Below, in pieces: positions 24,232-31,923 of a DNA stretch of 64,000 nt. The stretch's first letter is position 1, and each line of letters starts with the position of its first letter. Location: positions 4,009,448 to 4,073,447 of the forward strand of contig CP054182.1 of assembly GCA_015709675.1 (NCBI GenBank), written 5' to 3'. Source of the stretch: Ignavibacteriales bacterium (lineage in GTDB: Bacteria; Bacteroidota; Ignavibacteria; Ignavibacteriales; Ignavibacteriaceae). Position numbers and translations under genes: made by a program. Below the pieces are notes generated by a model, which had not been told where the DNA came from, ran no database searches, and was given only the letters and a program-made list of their open reading frames with translations.

Positions 24232-26847
24232 TTATTCCTTCCGGAAACTTAACCCTGAGTGCTCTCCGGTTTCAACCAGGATGGTATCTCCTTCATTAAA
24301 ATTCCCTTCAAGCAGATATCTTGAAAGGGGGTTTGCCAGATATTTCTGAACCGAACGTTTTAACGGCCGCGCGCCAAATGAAACATCATACCCAACCTGC
24401 GCAAGCCAGTCCTTTGCTTCATCTGTGACTTTCAGATGCAGGTCTTTTAACGCAAGCATTACTACTACTTTTTCAATCTGTATATCCACAATGCTGCGCA
24501 GTTCTTTTCTGCTGAGAGGTTTAAACATCACCAATTCATCAATGCGGTTCAGAAACTCAGGCCTTATGGTTCTTCTCATCAAATCAATTATCTTTGAACG
24601 AAGACTTCCCATTGCATCTTCCAGATTTTCACCGGCACGTTCAAGTTCATCCTGTATAATCATCGAACCGATATTTGATGTCATAATAAGAATGGTATTC
24701 TTAAAGTTCACGGTTCTCCCCTGATTATCCGTCAGGCGGCCGTCATCAAGCACCTGCAGCAATATATTAAACACATCCGGGTGCGCTTTTTCGATTTCAT
24801 CAAGCAGCACAACCGAGTAAGGTCTTCTTCTCACCGCTTCAGTTAACTGTCCCCCTTCTTCATAGCCAACATATCCCGGAGGTGCTCCAATCAGACGGGA
24901 GACAGAAAACTTCTCCATATATTCAGACATATCAATGCGTATCATTGCGTGCTCATCATCAAACAATGCTTCGGCAAGTGCGCGGGCAAGTTCTGTTTTA
25001 CCCACGCCGGTTGTACCGAGAAAGATAAATGAGCCCACCGGACGGTTAACATCCTGCAGACCGGTACGTGAGCGGCGGATTGCATTTGATACCGCGATTA
25101 CTGCATCTTCCTGACCTACAACTCGTTTATGCAGTTCTTCTTCAAGCCGCAGGAGTTTCTGCTTTTCACTTTCAAGCATTCGCTGAACCGGAATGCCGGT
25201 CCACTTTGCAACAATCTCGGCTATATCTTCTGCTTCAACCTCTTCTTTAAGAAGTTTTTTGTCTTTCTGAATTGAAGCAAGTTCAGTACGCTGGTTTATA
25301 AGTTTTTTTTCAAGATCAACTATTTTGCCGTAGCGGATCTCCGCAACTTTTTCATAATTGTTTTCGCGCTCAAGCCGTTCAGCATCTGCTTTGAGTGATT
25401 CAATCTGTTCTTTGATCGTGCGCATAACGCTGATCTTGTCTTTTTCACTCTGCCAGTGCAGCTTAAGATGTGTTTTTTCCTCATTAAGCGCGCTCAGTTC
25501 TTTTTCAAGTTCAGCAAGCCGCTTTACAGATGCTTCATCTTTTTCACGGCGGAGTGCTTCCCGCTCAATTTCAAGCTGACGGGTTTTCCGCTGCAATGAG
25601 TCAAGTTCCTCAGGCATTGAGTCTATTTCAATACGGAGTTTTGAGGCAGACTCATCAATCAGGTCAATGGCTTTGTCCGGCAGGAAGCGGTCTGATATAT
25701 ACCGCTGAGAAAGCTGCACTGCGGCAACAATCGCACCGTCCGTTATGCGCACGCCGTGATGCACTTCATATTTTTCTTTCAGTCCGCGCAGGATGGAGAT
25801 TGCATCCTCCTCCGAGGGTTCGCTCACCAGCACCGGCTGAAATCTCCGCTCAAGTGCGGCATCTTTTTCTATATATTTTTTATATTCATTCAGTGTGGTA
25901 GCCCCAACGCAGTGGAGATCACCGCGGGCAAGAGCAGGTTTAAGGATATTCGCAGCATCCATTGCCCCTTCTGCCTGTCCGGCTCCGACCAGTGTATGAA
26001 GTTCATCTATAAAAAGAATCACTTCTCCCTCAGAGGCGGTAACTTCTTTCAGCACCGCTTTCATCCGCTCTTCAAACTGTCCGCGGAATTGTGTGCCGGC
26101 AATCATCGCTCCCATATCAAGCGCGACGATCCGTTTGCTTTTCAGATTTTCAGGAACATCTCCTGCGATGATGCGGTGCGCCAGCCCCTCGGCAATGGCG
26201 GTCTTACCCACACCGGGTTCACCGATCAGGACCGGATTATTTTTCGTCCGGCGTGAAAGCACCTGAAGTACCCGGCGGATCTCTTCATCACGCCCGACGA
26301 CCGGATCAAGTTTACCTGCTTTAGCCAGTTCATTCAGATCGCGCCCATATTTATTGAGTGACTGATAGGTATCTTCTGCGTTTTGTGAAGTAACCCGCTG
26401 ATTGCCGCGCACATCAACCAGCGCCTTCAGGATAATGTCATAAGAAACTCCGGAATCACGCAGGAGCTGGCCGACTTTCCCCTGATTTTTTGAAAGTGCA
26501 AGGAGCAGGTGTTCAGTCGAGATATACTCATCCTTCAGATTGCCGGCTTCCTTAAACGCGGTGTCAAAAAGTGAGGCGGTCTGATTGGACATCTGCTGCT
26601 CGGATATGGCCGCCCCGCTGATTTTGGGGAGACGGTCAATCACTTCACTTATCTGTATTTTAATTTTATTTGCATTTCCGCCGGTTTTGCGGATGATATT
26701 TTCGGTAAGCCCATTCCCCTCCTCAATCATTGCCGCAAGGATGTGTTCCGGTTCGAGAACCTGATTACTGTAGTTGCGGGCTATATCCAGTGAGTTTTGA
26801 ACTACTTCCTGGGCTTTAACGGTTAACTTATTAAAATTGAATGCCAT
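24232..26847 (-). CDS. clpB: ATP-dependent chaperone ClpB
   Basis: Hsp100 disaggregase that works with DnaK to rescue aggregated proteins. 871 residues: Clp N-domain (1-145, with two repeats ending in [10 protein letters not shown] and [10 protein letters not shown]); AAA+ domain 1 with Walker A GEPGVGKT at 209-216; a long coiled-coil middle domain (about 405-530) that distinguishes ClpB from ClpA/C; and AAA+ domain 2 with Walker A GTTGVGKT near 610 and the sensor/arginine region NRIDELVMF. No HrcA/CIRCE operator is seen upstream; the upstream gap is mostly CACGAATT repeats. Confidence 0.97.
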   Translation of the reverse strand: MAFNFNKLTVKAQEVVQNSLDIARNYSNQVLEPEHILAAMIEEGNGLTENIIRKTGGNANKIKIQISEVIDRLPKISGAAISEQQMSNQTASLFDTAFKEAGNLKDEYISTEHLLLALSKNQGKVGQLLRDSGVSYDIILKALVDVRGNQRVTSQNAEDTYQSLNKYGRDLNELAKAGKLDPVVGRDEEIRRVLQVLSRRTKNNPVLIGEPGVGKTAIAEGLAHRIIAGDVPENLKSKRIVALDMGAMIAGTQFRGQFEERMKAVLKEVTASEGEVILFIDELHTLVGAGQAEGAMDAANILKPALARGDLHCVGATTLNEYKKYIEKDAALERRFQPVLVSEPSEEDAISILRGLKEKYEVHHGVRITDGAIVAAVQLSQRYISDRFLPDKAIDLIDESASKLRIEIDSMPEELDSLQRKTRQLEIEREALRREKDEASVKRLAELEKELSALNEEKTHLKLHWQSEKDKISVMRTIKEQIESLKADAERLERENNYEKVAEIRYGKIVDLEKKLINQRTELASIQKDKKLLKEEVEAEDIAEIVAKWTGIPVQRMLESEKQKLLRLEEELHKRVVGQEDAVIAVSNAIRRSRTGLQDVNRPVGSFIFLGTTGVGKTELARALAEALFDDEHAMIRIDMSEYMEKFSVSRLIGAPPGYVGYEEGGQLTEAVRRRPYSVVLLDEIEKAHPDVFNILLQVLDDGRLTDNQGRTVNFKNTILIMTSNIGSMIIQDELERAGENLEDAMGSLRSKIIDLMRRTIRPEFLNRIDELVMFKPLSRKELRSIVDIQIEKVVVMLALKDLHLKVTDEAKDWLAQVGYDVSFGARPLKRSVQKYLANPLSRYLLEGNFNEGDTILVETGEHSGLSFRKE

Positions 26848-26961
26848 CTGTTTTCCTTTTCAATAAAACATAATTGCCAGATTTTATGGTATAAAAATAC
26901 CTTTTTCTGCCGTATTAGATGCAGGAGGAAAGGGGAGAGTTTCAGGGGGGAGGTGGAGAAG

Positions 26962-27105
26962 AGTTTACACTAATTTACACGAATTTGAGAACACTAATTT
27001 ACACGAATTAAGAACCGAGCTTTAGTGTAATTCGTGCGCTTACATTAGTGCAATTCGTGTTAACAAATGCACTGCAGCTTTACACTAATTTTCACGAACT
27101 TAAAA
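26962..27105. repeat. CACGAATT-family inverted element upstream of clpB
   Basis: Left half ACACTAATTTACACGAATTT and AACACTAATTTACACGAATT; right half in reverse orientation GTGTAATTCGTG, GTGCAATTCGTGTTAA; then another ACACTAATTTTCACGAA. The halves can fold on each other. The last part overlaps the 3' end of the cupin gene (stop at 27092). Confidence 0.7.
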
Positions 27106-27433
27106 ATTCACCGTCAATAATCAGAAGTTTTACTCCGTTCGCAGAAAAAGAACGATGTGAACTAAGCCCGTCGGATACAACATAGGTTTCCCCTTTGGTG
27201 AGTTTAATTTTTTCACCGGTACTCAGTTCACTGATAAATTCCCCCTCCAAACAATGGACAATGTGTCCTTTCTGGCACCAATGGTCTGCTAAATAACCAT
27301 TTGAATATTCCACAAGCCGTATTCTCAGCCCTTCAAACTGAAGTGTCTGCCAATATGCAGTTCCGGTTTCTCCCTTGTATTCGACTCTTTCTATTGAAGT
27401 CCAGTCAATTGTCTGAAATGGTATAGTGCTCAT
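27092..27433 (-). CDS. DHCW-motif cupin-fold protein
   Basis: 113 residues of the small cupin family named for its DHCW motif; here the residues read DHWC (LADHWCQKGHIVHCLEGEF). The first cupin motif follows (HIVHCLEGEF) and the second is SDGLSSHRSF. The N-terminal IDWTSIERVEYKGETGTAYWQTLQFEGLR-type block is highly typical (key residues: TGTAYW, LRIRLVEYS). Metal-binding small barrel; substrate and role unknown. The 3' end runs into a CACGAATT repeat. Confidence 0.88.
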   Translation of the reverse strand: MSTIPFQTIDWTSIERVEYKGETGTAYWQTLQFEGLRIRLVEYSNGYLADHWCQKGHIVHCLEGEFISELSTGEKIKLTKGETYVVSDGLSSHRSFSANGVKLLIIDGEFLSS

Positions 27434-27671
27434 AATGTGTCTGTTAATATGTATATATCTTTGGTTGATTGCGCTATCAGAAAATGGTTAGCTGCCAGGC
27501 ATTGGGTGAGGCTGCTGAGGGTTGTCATTGTGCATTTAGTCTCTTATGAATTCTAGGCATGATCAGTTCTTTCATGGAAGTAATTAGTTGCCCCGTATTA
27601 CCTTCAGGCGGGGGCAGTTGTAAAGTAATTCTTTGCAACTGAATTTTCTTCTAACTCCCTTTCTTTCAGTC
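27434..27671. other. Intergenic stretch with nothing recognised
   Basis: About 240 bases between the cupin start and the next repeat block. No supported ORF, RNA gene or clear promoter was seen. Confidence 0.5.
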
Positions 27672-27873
27672 TAATGACACTAATTCACACGAATTACGAT
27701 CGCGGCTTTAGTGAAATTCGTGCTCTTATATTTGTGCAATTCGTGTTAATCATCGTCGCCGAAAATTTTACACTAATTTTCACGAATTTGAGGACACTAA
27801 TTTACACGAATTACGATCGCGGCTTTAGTGAAATTCGTTCTCTTTAATTAGTGCCTTTCGTGTTAAAAAATCC
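27672..27873. repeat. Tandem pair of CACGAATT inverted elements
   Basis: Two copies about 117 bases apart: ACACTAATTCACACGAATTA then CGATCGCGGCTTTAGTGAAA and TTCGTG...AATTCGTGTTAA. Each copy has CACGAATT on the left and AATTCGTG on the right, so each can form a long imperfect hairpin. It lies downstream of the LytTR regulator (stop 27916), where it could end transcription. Confidence 0.75.
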
Positions 27874-27915
27874 GGCAGCGTATATTTTCACTGCCGGCCG
27901 GTTACAAACTATATA

Positions 27916-28632
27916 TTACAGACTCAGCATTTCCTTAAAGCGAATGGACTGACGGCGCGAAACTTCAACCTTCTGACCGCCTTTCAGTTTGACCAGGAGT
28001 CCGCCGTTGAGCCAGGGTTCAATATTTTCAACCCATTTCAGATTGATGATATGCTTCCGGTTGGCACGGAAGAAGGTACGCTGATCAAGGCGCTCATCCA
28101 GATAGTTAAGAGTGCGCAGAATGAGGGGTTTATTCTCATGAAAGTATATACGGACATAGTTGCCCTCCGATTCAAAAAGGCGCACATCCTCCAGTTTCAC
28201 GAACCAGCACTTTTCTCCGTCCTTCACAAAAACCTGGTCCTCGGCTTTCAGGGTACCTGCCGGCAGCGGGGTTTCCTCAGCAGCGCTTCTTCTAAGCACA
28301 CGCTTTACCGCATCCTCAAGGCGCTTCGGGTCAATAGGTTTCAGCAGATAGTCAAGTGCATTATATTCAAATGCCTTGAGCGCGTATTCATCGTATGCTG
28401 TGGTAAAGATAACATGGGGAACGTTATCCATCTCTTCAAGCATTTCGAATCCGGTTTTGCCGGGCATCTGTATATCAAGGAATACGATTTCCGGCTGAAG
28501 CTGGTTTATTTTTTCAATCGCGTCATCGGCATTCACTGCCTCTCCCACGATTTCAATATCCTTGTGCTCTGCCAGAAGGCGGGCAAGTTCAGCGCGCGCG
28601 AGGCGTTCATCGTCAACGATCAGTGCTTTCAT
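27916..28632 (-). CDS. LytTR-family response regulator
   Basis: 238 residues. The receiver domain (1-125) has the acidic pocket DDE (residues 7-9), phospho-acceptor Asp53 in VFLDIQMPGKTG, and conserved Thr and Lys (FTTAYDEYALKAF, LLKPID). The C-terminal LytTR DNA-binding domain (about 135-238) has FVKDGEKCWFVKLEDVRLFESEGNYVRIY-type strands and FFRANRKHIINL. It overlaps the kinase gene by four bases (ATGA), so the two form one operon and a cognate pair. Targets are unknown. Confidence 0.94.
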   Translation of the reverse strand: MKALIVDDERLARAELARLLAEHKDIEIVGEAVNADDAIEKINQLQPEIVFLDIQMPGKTGFEMLEEMDNVPHVIFTTAYDEYALKAFEYNALDYLLKPIDPKRLEDAVKRVLRRSAAEETPLPAGTLKAEDQVFVKDGEKCWFVKLEDVRLFESEGNYVRIYFHENKPLILRTLNYLDERLDQRTFFRANRKHIINLKWVENIEPWLNGGLLVKLKGGQKVEVSRRQSIRFKEMLSL

Positions 28633-29687
28633 ATCAGTTCTCCTGTTGGAATTTTAATTTCAGCTTTCACTTTATCCCCTTCCTGCGTCAGTTCAAATTC
28701 TGCCGTACCGGAATAGAGAAGATGCAGCCGCTGCTTGGTATTGGCAATACCAAATCCGCGCGAGGCCATCAGCTCCTCCGTACTCAGCGTTCCTGTGTTA
28801 TATATATCAATGGCCAGAAACGACGGTATCTTCATCGTCCGGATCATAATCTCCCCCCCTTCAGGCCTGCGGGCAATACCGTGTTTAATGGCGTTTTCGA
28901 CCAGAGTCTGCACCATCATCGGCGGTATTTCGATACTTCTGGTCAGGGGATCAATTTCAATCCTGTATTTCAGCCGTTCTTCGTAACGCACCAGTTCAAG
29001 CGCAAGATAATCCTCAACCGTTTTCATCTCATCCTCAAGGGGCACGGTCTCACTCCGCTCGATGCGCAGTGAGTAACGGAAGATATTGGAAAGCTGGGTG
29101 ATCGCTTTCTTGGCCCGCTCAGGATTTTCCTCTATCAGGGAGCGGATGCTGTTCATTGCGTTAAACATAAAATGAGGATTCAGCTGCGACTTCAGCGTCT
29201 TCAGTTCAAAATCCTTAACTGCCGCTTCCCACACCAGCCGTTCAATTTCTGAATTTTTATAGCTGATAAAATAATGAAAAGCAAAGTACGCAACCGACCA
29301 GAGGAGAATAATAATGCTGATATTAAAAAAGTTGCCCATCACCACGGTAAGATTCACCCGTTCAAGATCATAGATGCCCCCGAATTCAATCACCAGAAAG
29401 ATCAGTGCGGTAATGACAGCACCGGTCAGAAGAATTGACGGAAGCAGCCGGAGCAGCAGTGATTTCCAGGTGAGGTCTATCCAGCGGTATTTTTTTATAT
29501 AAAATCTAAGGATGTGTGTTGCGGCAAGTCCGGTAATTGACATATAGAGGAGGAGAATGAAATTCCTTCCCTTAAAACCCTCGTAACTTGCCGTCAGAAG
29601 AAAATTGATCAGAAAATAAAGACCCCAGCCGCCCGCCTGGCAGGCCCAGTATGCTTTATCCCGGTTATTGAGAAGATCAAATTTCAT
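28629..29687 (-). CDS. LytS/YpdA-type sensor histidine kinase
   Basis: 352 residues: four membrane helices in the first 140 residues with little periplasmic sequence, then a His_kinase domain with the phospho-acceptor His172 in LKSQLNPHFMFNAMNSI, and an HATPase domain with N-box MMVQTLVENAIKHGI and G-box SRGFGIANTKQRL. This architecture senses membrane or cell-surface states and pairs with LytTR regulators such as the next gene. No sensory domain beyond the helices is visible. Confidence 0.93.
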   Translation of the reverse strand: MKFDLLNNRDKAYWACQAGGWGLYFLINFLLTASYEGFKGRNFILLLYMSITGLAATHILRFYIKKYRWIDLTWKSLLLRLLPSILLTGAVITALIFLVIEFGGIYDLERVNLTVVMGNFFNISIIILLWSVAYFAFHYFISYKNSEIERLVWEAAVKDFELKTLKSQLNPHFMFNAMNSIRSLIEENPERAKKAITQLSNIFRYSLRIERSETVPLEDEMKTVEDYLALELVRYEERLKYRIEIDPLTRSIEIPPMMVQTLVENAIKHGIARRPEGGEIMIRTMKIPSFLAIDIYNTGTLSTEELMASRGFGIANTKQRLHLLYSGTAEFELTQEGDKVKAEIKIPTGELI

Positions 29688-29990
29688 TCGTATGCTGTTT
29701 CCGGTATGACTTTCGTCTGCTGTGAGTAGTGCTGTATTAATGCTTTTAACTTCTGAAATATACTAAAATAGAAAACCTGAACAAGTACCCCGAAAATTAT
29801 GAGGAGCGGGGTTAAACCGGCTGCCGAAAGGTTTTTGTGGTTTTTTTCTATGATGGACGGTTATTTTTAGAGGAGGAGCATTTTTTAGGGAAGGGTTTGA
29901 GTTATGCATTCTTGAAGTCTGTGGGGACAATTATCTGAAGGAAAAGAAGTTCCAGGTTTTTGAAAATCCAATTTTAACTTCGTTATATTT
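29688..29990. other. Upstream region between the kinase and hipB operators
   Basis: About 300 bases, AT-rich, between divergent genes. A weak hairpin ACCCCG/CGGGGT (29787-29812) is the only structure seen; no ORF is supported. Confidence 0.5.
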
Positions 29991-30128
29991 TACACCCTTA
30001 AAGGTATAATTTACGACTAATTCATCTTTTTATACCTAATCAGGTATATTTTTATAAAACTTTGTTTTTTATACCCTATATGGTATATTTCACCATTAGT
30101 AATTTAGTTTTACACCCATTAAGGTATA
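29991..30128 (+). promoter_or_regulatory. Four HipB-type operators, 18 bp each, ~40 bp apart
   Basis: Four dyads with consensus TAYACC-N6-GGTATA: 29991-30008 (TACACC/GGTATA), 30031-30048 (TATACC/GGTATA), 30070-30087 (TATACC/GGTATA) and 30111-30128 (TACACC/GGTATA). Start-to-start spacings are 40, 39 and 41 bases. The last ends two bases before the hipB ATG and contains the only Shine-Dalgarno-like bases (AAGG). HipB proteins are known to bind TATCC-N8-GGATA-type dyads upstream of their own operon, so autoregulation is the natural reading. Confidence 0.82.
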
Positions 30129-30130
30129 AA

Positions 30131-30340
30131 ATGGAACTTCGTGAATTTGTTAAAGCCAGACGAAAAGCTGTAAAATTAACCCAGCCCGAACTTGCCTGGA
30201 AGGCGGGGGTCGGACTGAGGTTTTTGAGGGAGCTTGAGCAGGGAAAAGAAACCCTGCGGATGGATAAGGTAAATAAGGTCTTAGCCCTGTTCGGACATAA
30301 ACTCGGACCGGTTAAACATACCTTCACACTTAAGGACTGA
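30131..30340 (+). CDS. hipB: HipB-like antitoxin/transcriptional repressor
   Basis: 69 residues from the ATG at 30131, chosen because the longer frame from 30062 would run through two operators. A compact helix-turn-helix of the Xre/HipB type: VKARRKAVKLTQPELAWKAG then VGLRFLRELEQGKETLRMDKVNKVLALFG. It is expected to dimerise, bind the four upstream dyads and repress the operon, alone or with HipS/HipT. First gene of hipB-hipS-hipT. Confidence 0.9.
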   Translation: MELREFVKARRKAVKLTQPELAWKAGVGLRFLRELEQGKETLRMDKVNKVLALFGHKLGPVKHTFTLKD

Positions 30341-30348
30341 GAATTATT

Positions 30349-30681
30349 ATGCGCGGTGCAGTAGTTTATTACAATAACAGAAAAGCAGGAAGGATTTTTC
30401 AGGATGAAGAAGGATATCATTTTTATTACTTCCCGGAATATCTGACAGATAAAAATGCTGAACCAGTCAGTCTTACATTACATCTTCAGGAGGAAACTTT
30501 CCACAGCGACCGTCTCTTTCCGTTTTTTGACGGATTGATACCCGAGGGATGGCTTCTTGAAATCGCAGAAAAAAACTGGAAATTGAATCCAAGGGACAGA
30601 ATGGGGCTGCTGCTCGCCTGCTGCAAAGACTGCATCGGGGCAGTAAGTATCATACCTGAAGAGGAGGGGGCTTTATCATGA
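30349..30681 (+). CDS. hipS: HipS-like small subunit (HipA N-terminal subdomain)
   Basis: 110 residues equivalent to the N-terminal subdomain 1 of full-length HipA: AVVYYNNRKAGRIF, YHFYYFPEYL, PVSLTLHLQEETF and FFDGLIPEGW. In the E. coli HipBST system the separate HipS protein is the antitoxin that blocks the HipT kinase, with a Trp engaging the active site; Trp68 in GLIPEGW here may correspond. ATG 30349; its stop overlaps the hipT start (ATGA). The separation is not a frameshift, because both halves have intact ends and the start signals fit. Confidence 0.87.
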   Translation: MRGAVVYYNNRKAGRIFQDEEGYHFYYFPEYLTDKNAEPVSLTLHLQEETFHSDRLFPFFDGLIPEGWLLEIAEKNWKLNPRDRMGLLLACCKDCIGAVSIIPEEEGALS

Positions 30682-31628
30682 ACAGAATTTGTCTTGCCTG
30701 TTATCAGCCGGTACTTAACGGGGATAGCGAATTTCATGAGGAATGTTCAAAAAAACTCTTTCTGCAAAATGAAGCGCCCGTCCTTGCCTATACAGAAAAG
30801 GAACTTGCCGGACTGGGACTTCAGATAATTCGTTCCAGTATCTCAGTAACGGGAGTTCAGCCAAAGCTTTCGCTGGATATTGAAAAAGAAAGGGGAAATC
30901 AGGCATCAAAAAGATTCACCATTGCCGGGCTTTGGGGGCAGTATATACTTAAACCGCCCTCACTGCACTATCCGCAGCTCCCTGAGACAGAAGACCTGAC
31001 AATGCATCTGGCTGAGATCGCGGGAATACCTGTTGTACCGCATAGTCTCATCCGTCTTGCCTCAGGTTCGTTTGCATATATAACACGAAGAATAGACCGG
31101 ATTAAAGGGTCTAAGATTCACATGGAGGATATGTGCCAGATTACCGGAAAACTCACAGAAGAAAAATATCAGGGCAGTTATGAACAAGTGGCTAAAGCAA
31201 TTCTGCAGTACTCATCATTCCCTGTTCTTGATGCTATCGGTCTCTGTGAGGTTTTGCTTTTTTCTTTTGTAACCGGGAATGCTGACATGCATTTAAAGAA
31301 TTTTTCCATCATAAGAACCGGGCCGAAAGAGTACCGCCTTTCCCCTGCTTACGATCTGGTTTCAACAGCACTGGTAAATCCCGCAGACAAAGAAGAAATG
31401 GCGCTTACCCTAAACGGCAGGAAAAATAAAATAACGAGAGAAGATTTTATCCGGTTTTTTGAACGATTATCTATTGAACCTCAGCAGCAGGAACGGCTTT
31501 TCTCAAGAATTGAAAAATCAGCCGGTGATTGGTACCCCTTTATCCGGAAAAGTTTTCTCACCAGAGAATATCAGGAATCATTTATTACAATAATCAGAGA
31601 GCGGATGAGGCGGCTCAATGTATCATGA
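30678..31628 (+). CDS. hipT: HipT-like serine/threonine kinase toxin
   Basis: 316 residues, the HipA kinase fold without its N-terminal subdomain. The N-terminus has CxxC...HxxxC (Cys5, Cys8, His20, Cys23), a possible zinc knuckle. The Gly-rich loop holds Ser54-Ile55-Ser56 before VTGVQPKLSL, the SIS motif in which HipT autophosphorylates. Catalytic residues are Asp203, Lys207 and Asn208 (GNADMHLKNFS) and Mg-binding Asp226 (SPAYDLVS), all intact. In E. coli O127 the toxin phosphorylates tryptophanyl-tRNA synthetase; the target here is unknown. Confidence 0.9.
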   Translation: MNRICLACYQPVLNGDSEFHEECSKKLFLQNEAPVLAYTEKELAGLGLQIIRSSISVTGVQPKLSLDIEKERGNQASKRFTIAGLWGQYILKPPSLHYPQLPETEDLTMHLAEIAGIPVVPHSLIRLASGSFAYITRRIDRIKGSKIHMEDMCQITGKLTEEKYQGSYEQVAKAILQYSSFPVLDAIGLCEVLLFSFVTGNADMHLKNFSIIRTGPKEYRLSPAYDLVSTALVNPADKEEMALTLNGRKNKITREDFIRFFERLSIEPQQQERLFSRIEKSAGDWYPFIRKSFLTREYQESFITIIRERMRRLNVS

Positions 31629-31859
31629 TTTTCCTCAGCGGGATTGTGGCACTCTATTGATAATTACCCTTGCGTGAACCCTTCAACTGATCCGGTGACA
31701 GTGGGATCACCCGGGACTATGAATTGCAGTACAACCCCGCCTTTCATTTTCCATTATCCCTTGTCAATTCTCTATTCGCTGGATTAAACCCGGGTAAAAC
31801 TGCCCGTACATTGTTAATTGTTCATTGTACATTGAATTCCCCTAACTCCTTAATTTACA
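31629..31859. other. Intergenic region with short dispersed words
   Basis: Between hipT and the glycosyltransferase. It contains CCATTATCCCTTGTCAATT (kin of the 13571 repeats) and GTACATTGTTAATTGTTCAT (31806-31834, kin of 14881-14908). No ORF. Confidence 0.5.
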
Positions 31860-31889
31860 TTGATTTTCCCCCCCTTTTGCCGTAATTTG
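31860..31889 (+). promoter_or_regulatory. Candidate promoter for the glycan cluster
   Basis: TTG at 31860-31862 and TAATTTG at 31883-31889, 20 bases apart, close to the -33/-7 Bacteroidota pattern but one T short. The TTG start codon at 31924 would leave a leader of about 28 bases. Confidence 0.35.
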
Positions 31890-31923
31890 CTACACTATTT
31901 ATATTATTTAGGAATATTGTAAT

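Noticed and set aside
17395-27873. Insertion sequence remnants
   Set aside because: No transposase reading frame or fragment was found in any of the repeat blocks; only short inverted words are present.
27434-27915. Possible tRNA or riboswitch in the long gap
   Set aside because: No cloverleaf, CCA end or known riboswitch core could be made out; the second half is repeat sequence.
28051-28716. 221-codon plus-strand ORF opposite the LytTR regulator
   Set aside because: Antisense shadow; both minus-strand genes are clear two-component proteins.
30349-31628. hipA broken by a frameshift
   Set aside because: The two ORFs overlap as ATGA, each has a complete domain, and the split matches the known HipS/HipT arrangement with an SIS loop and intact catalytic residues.
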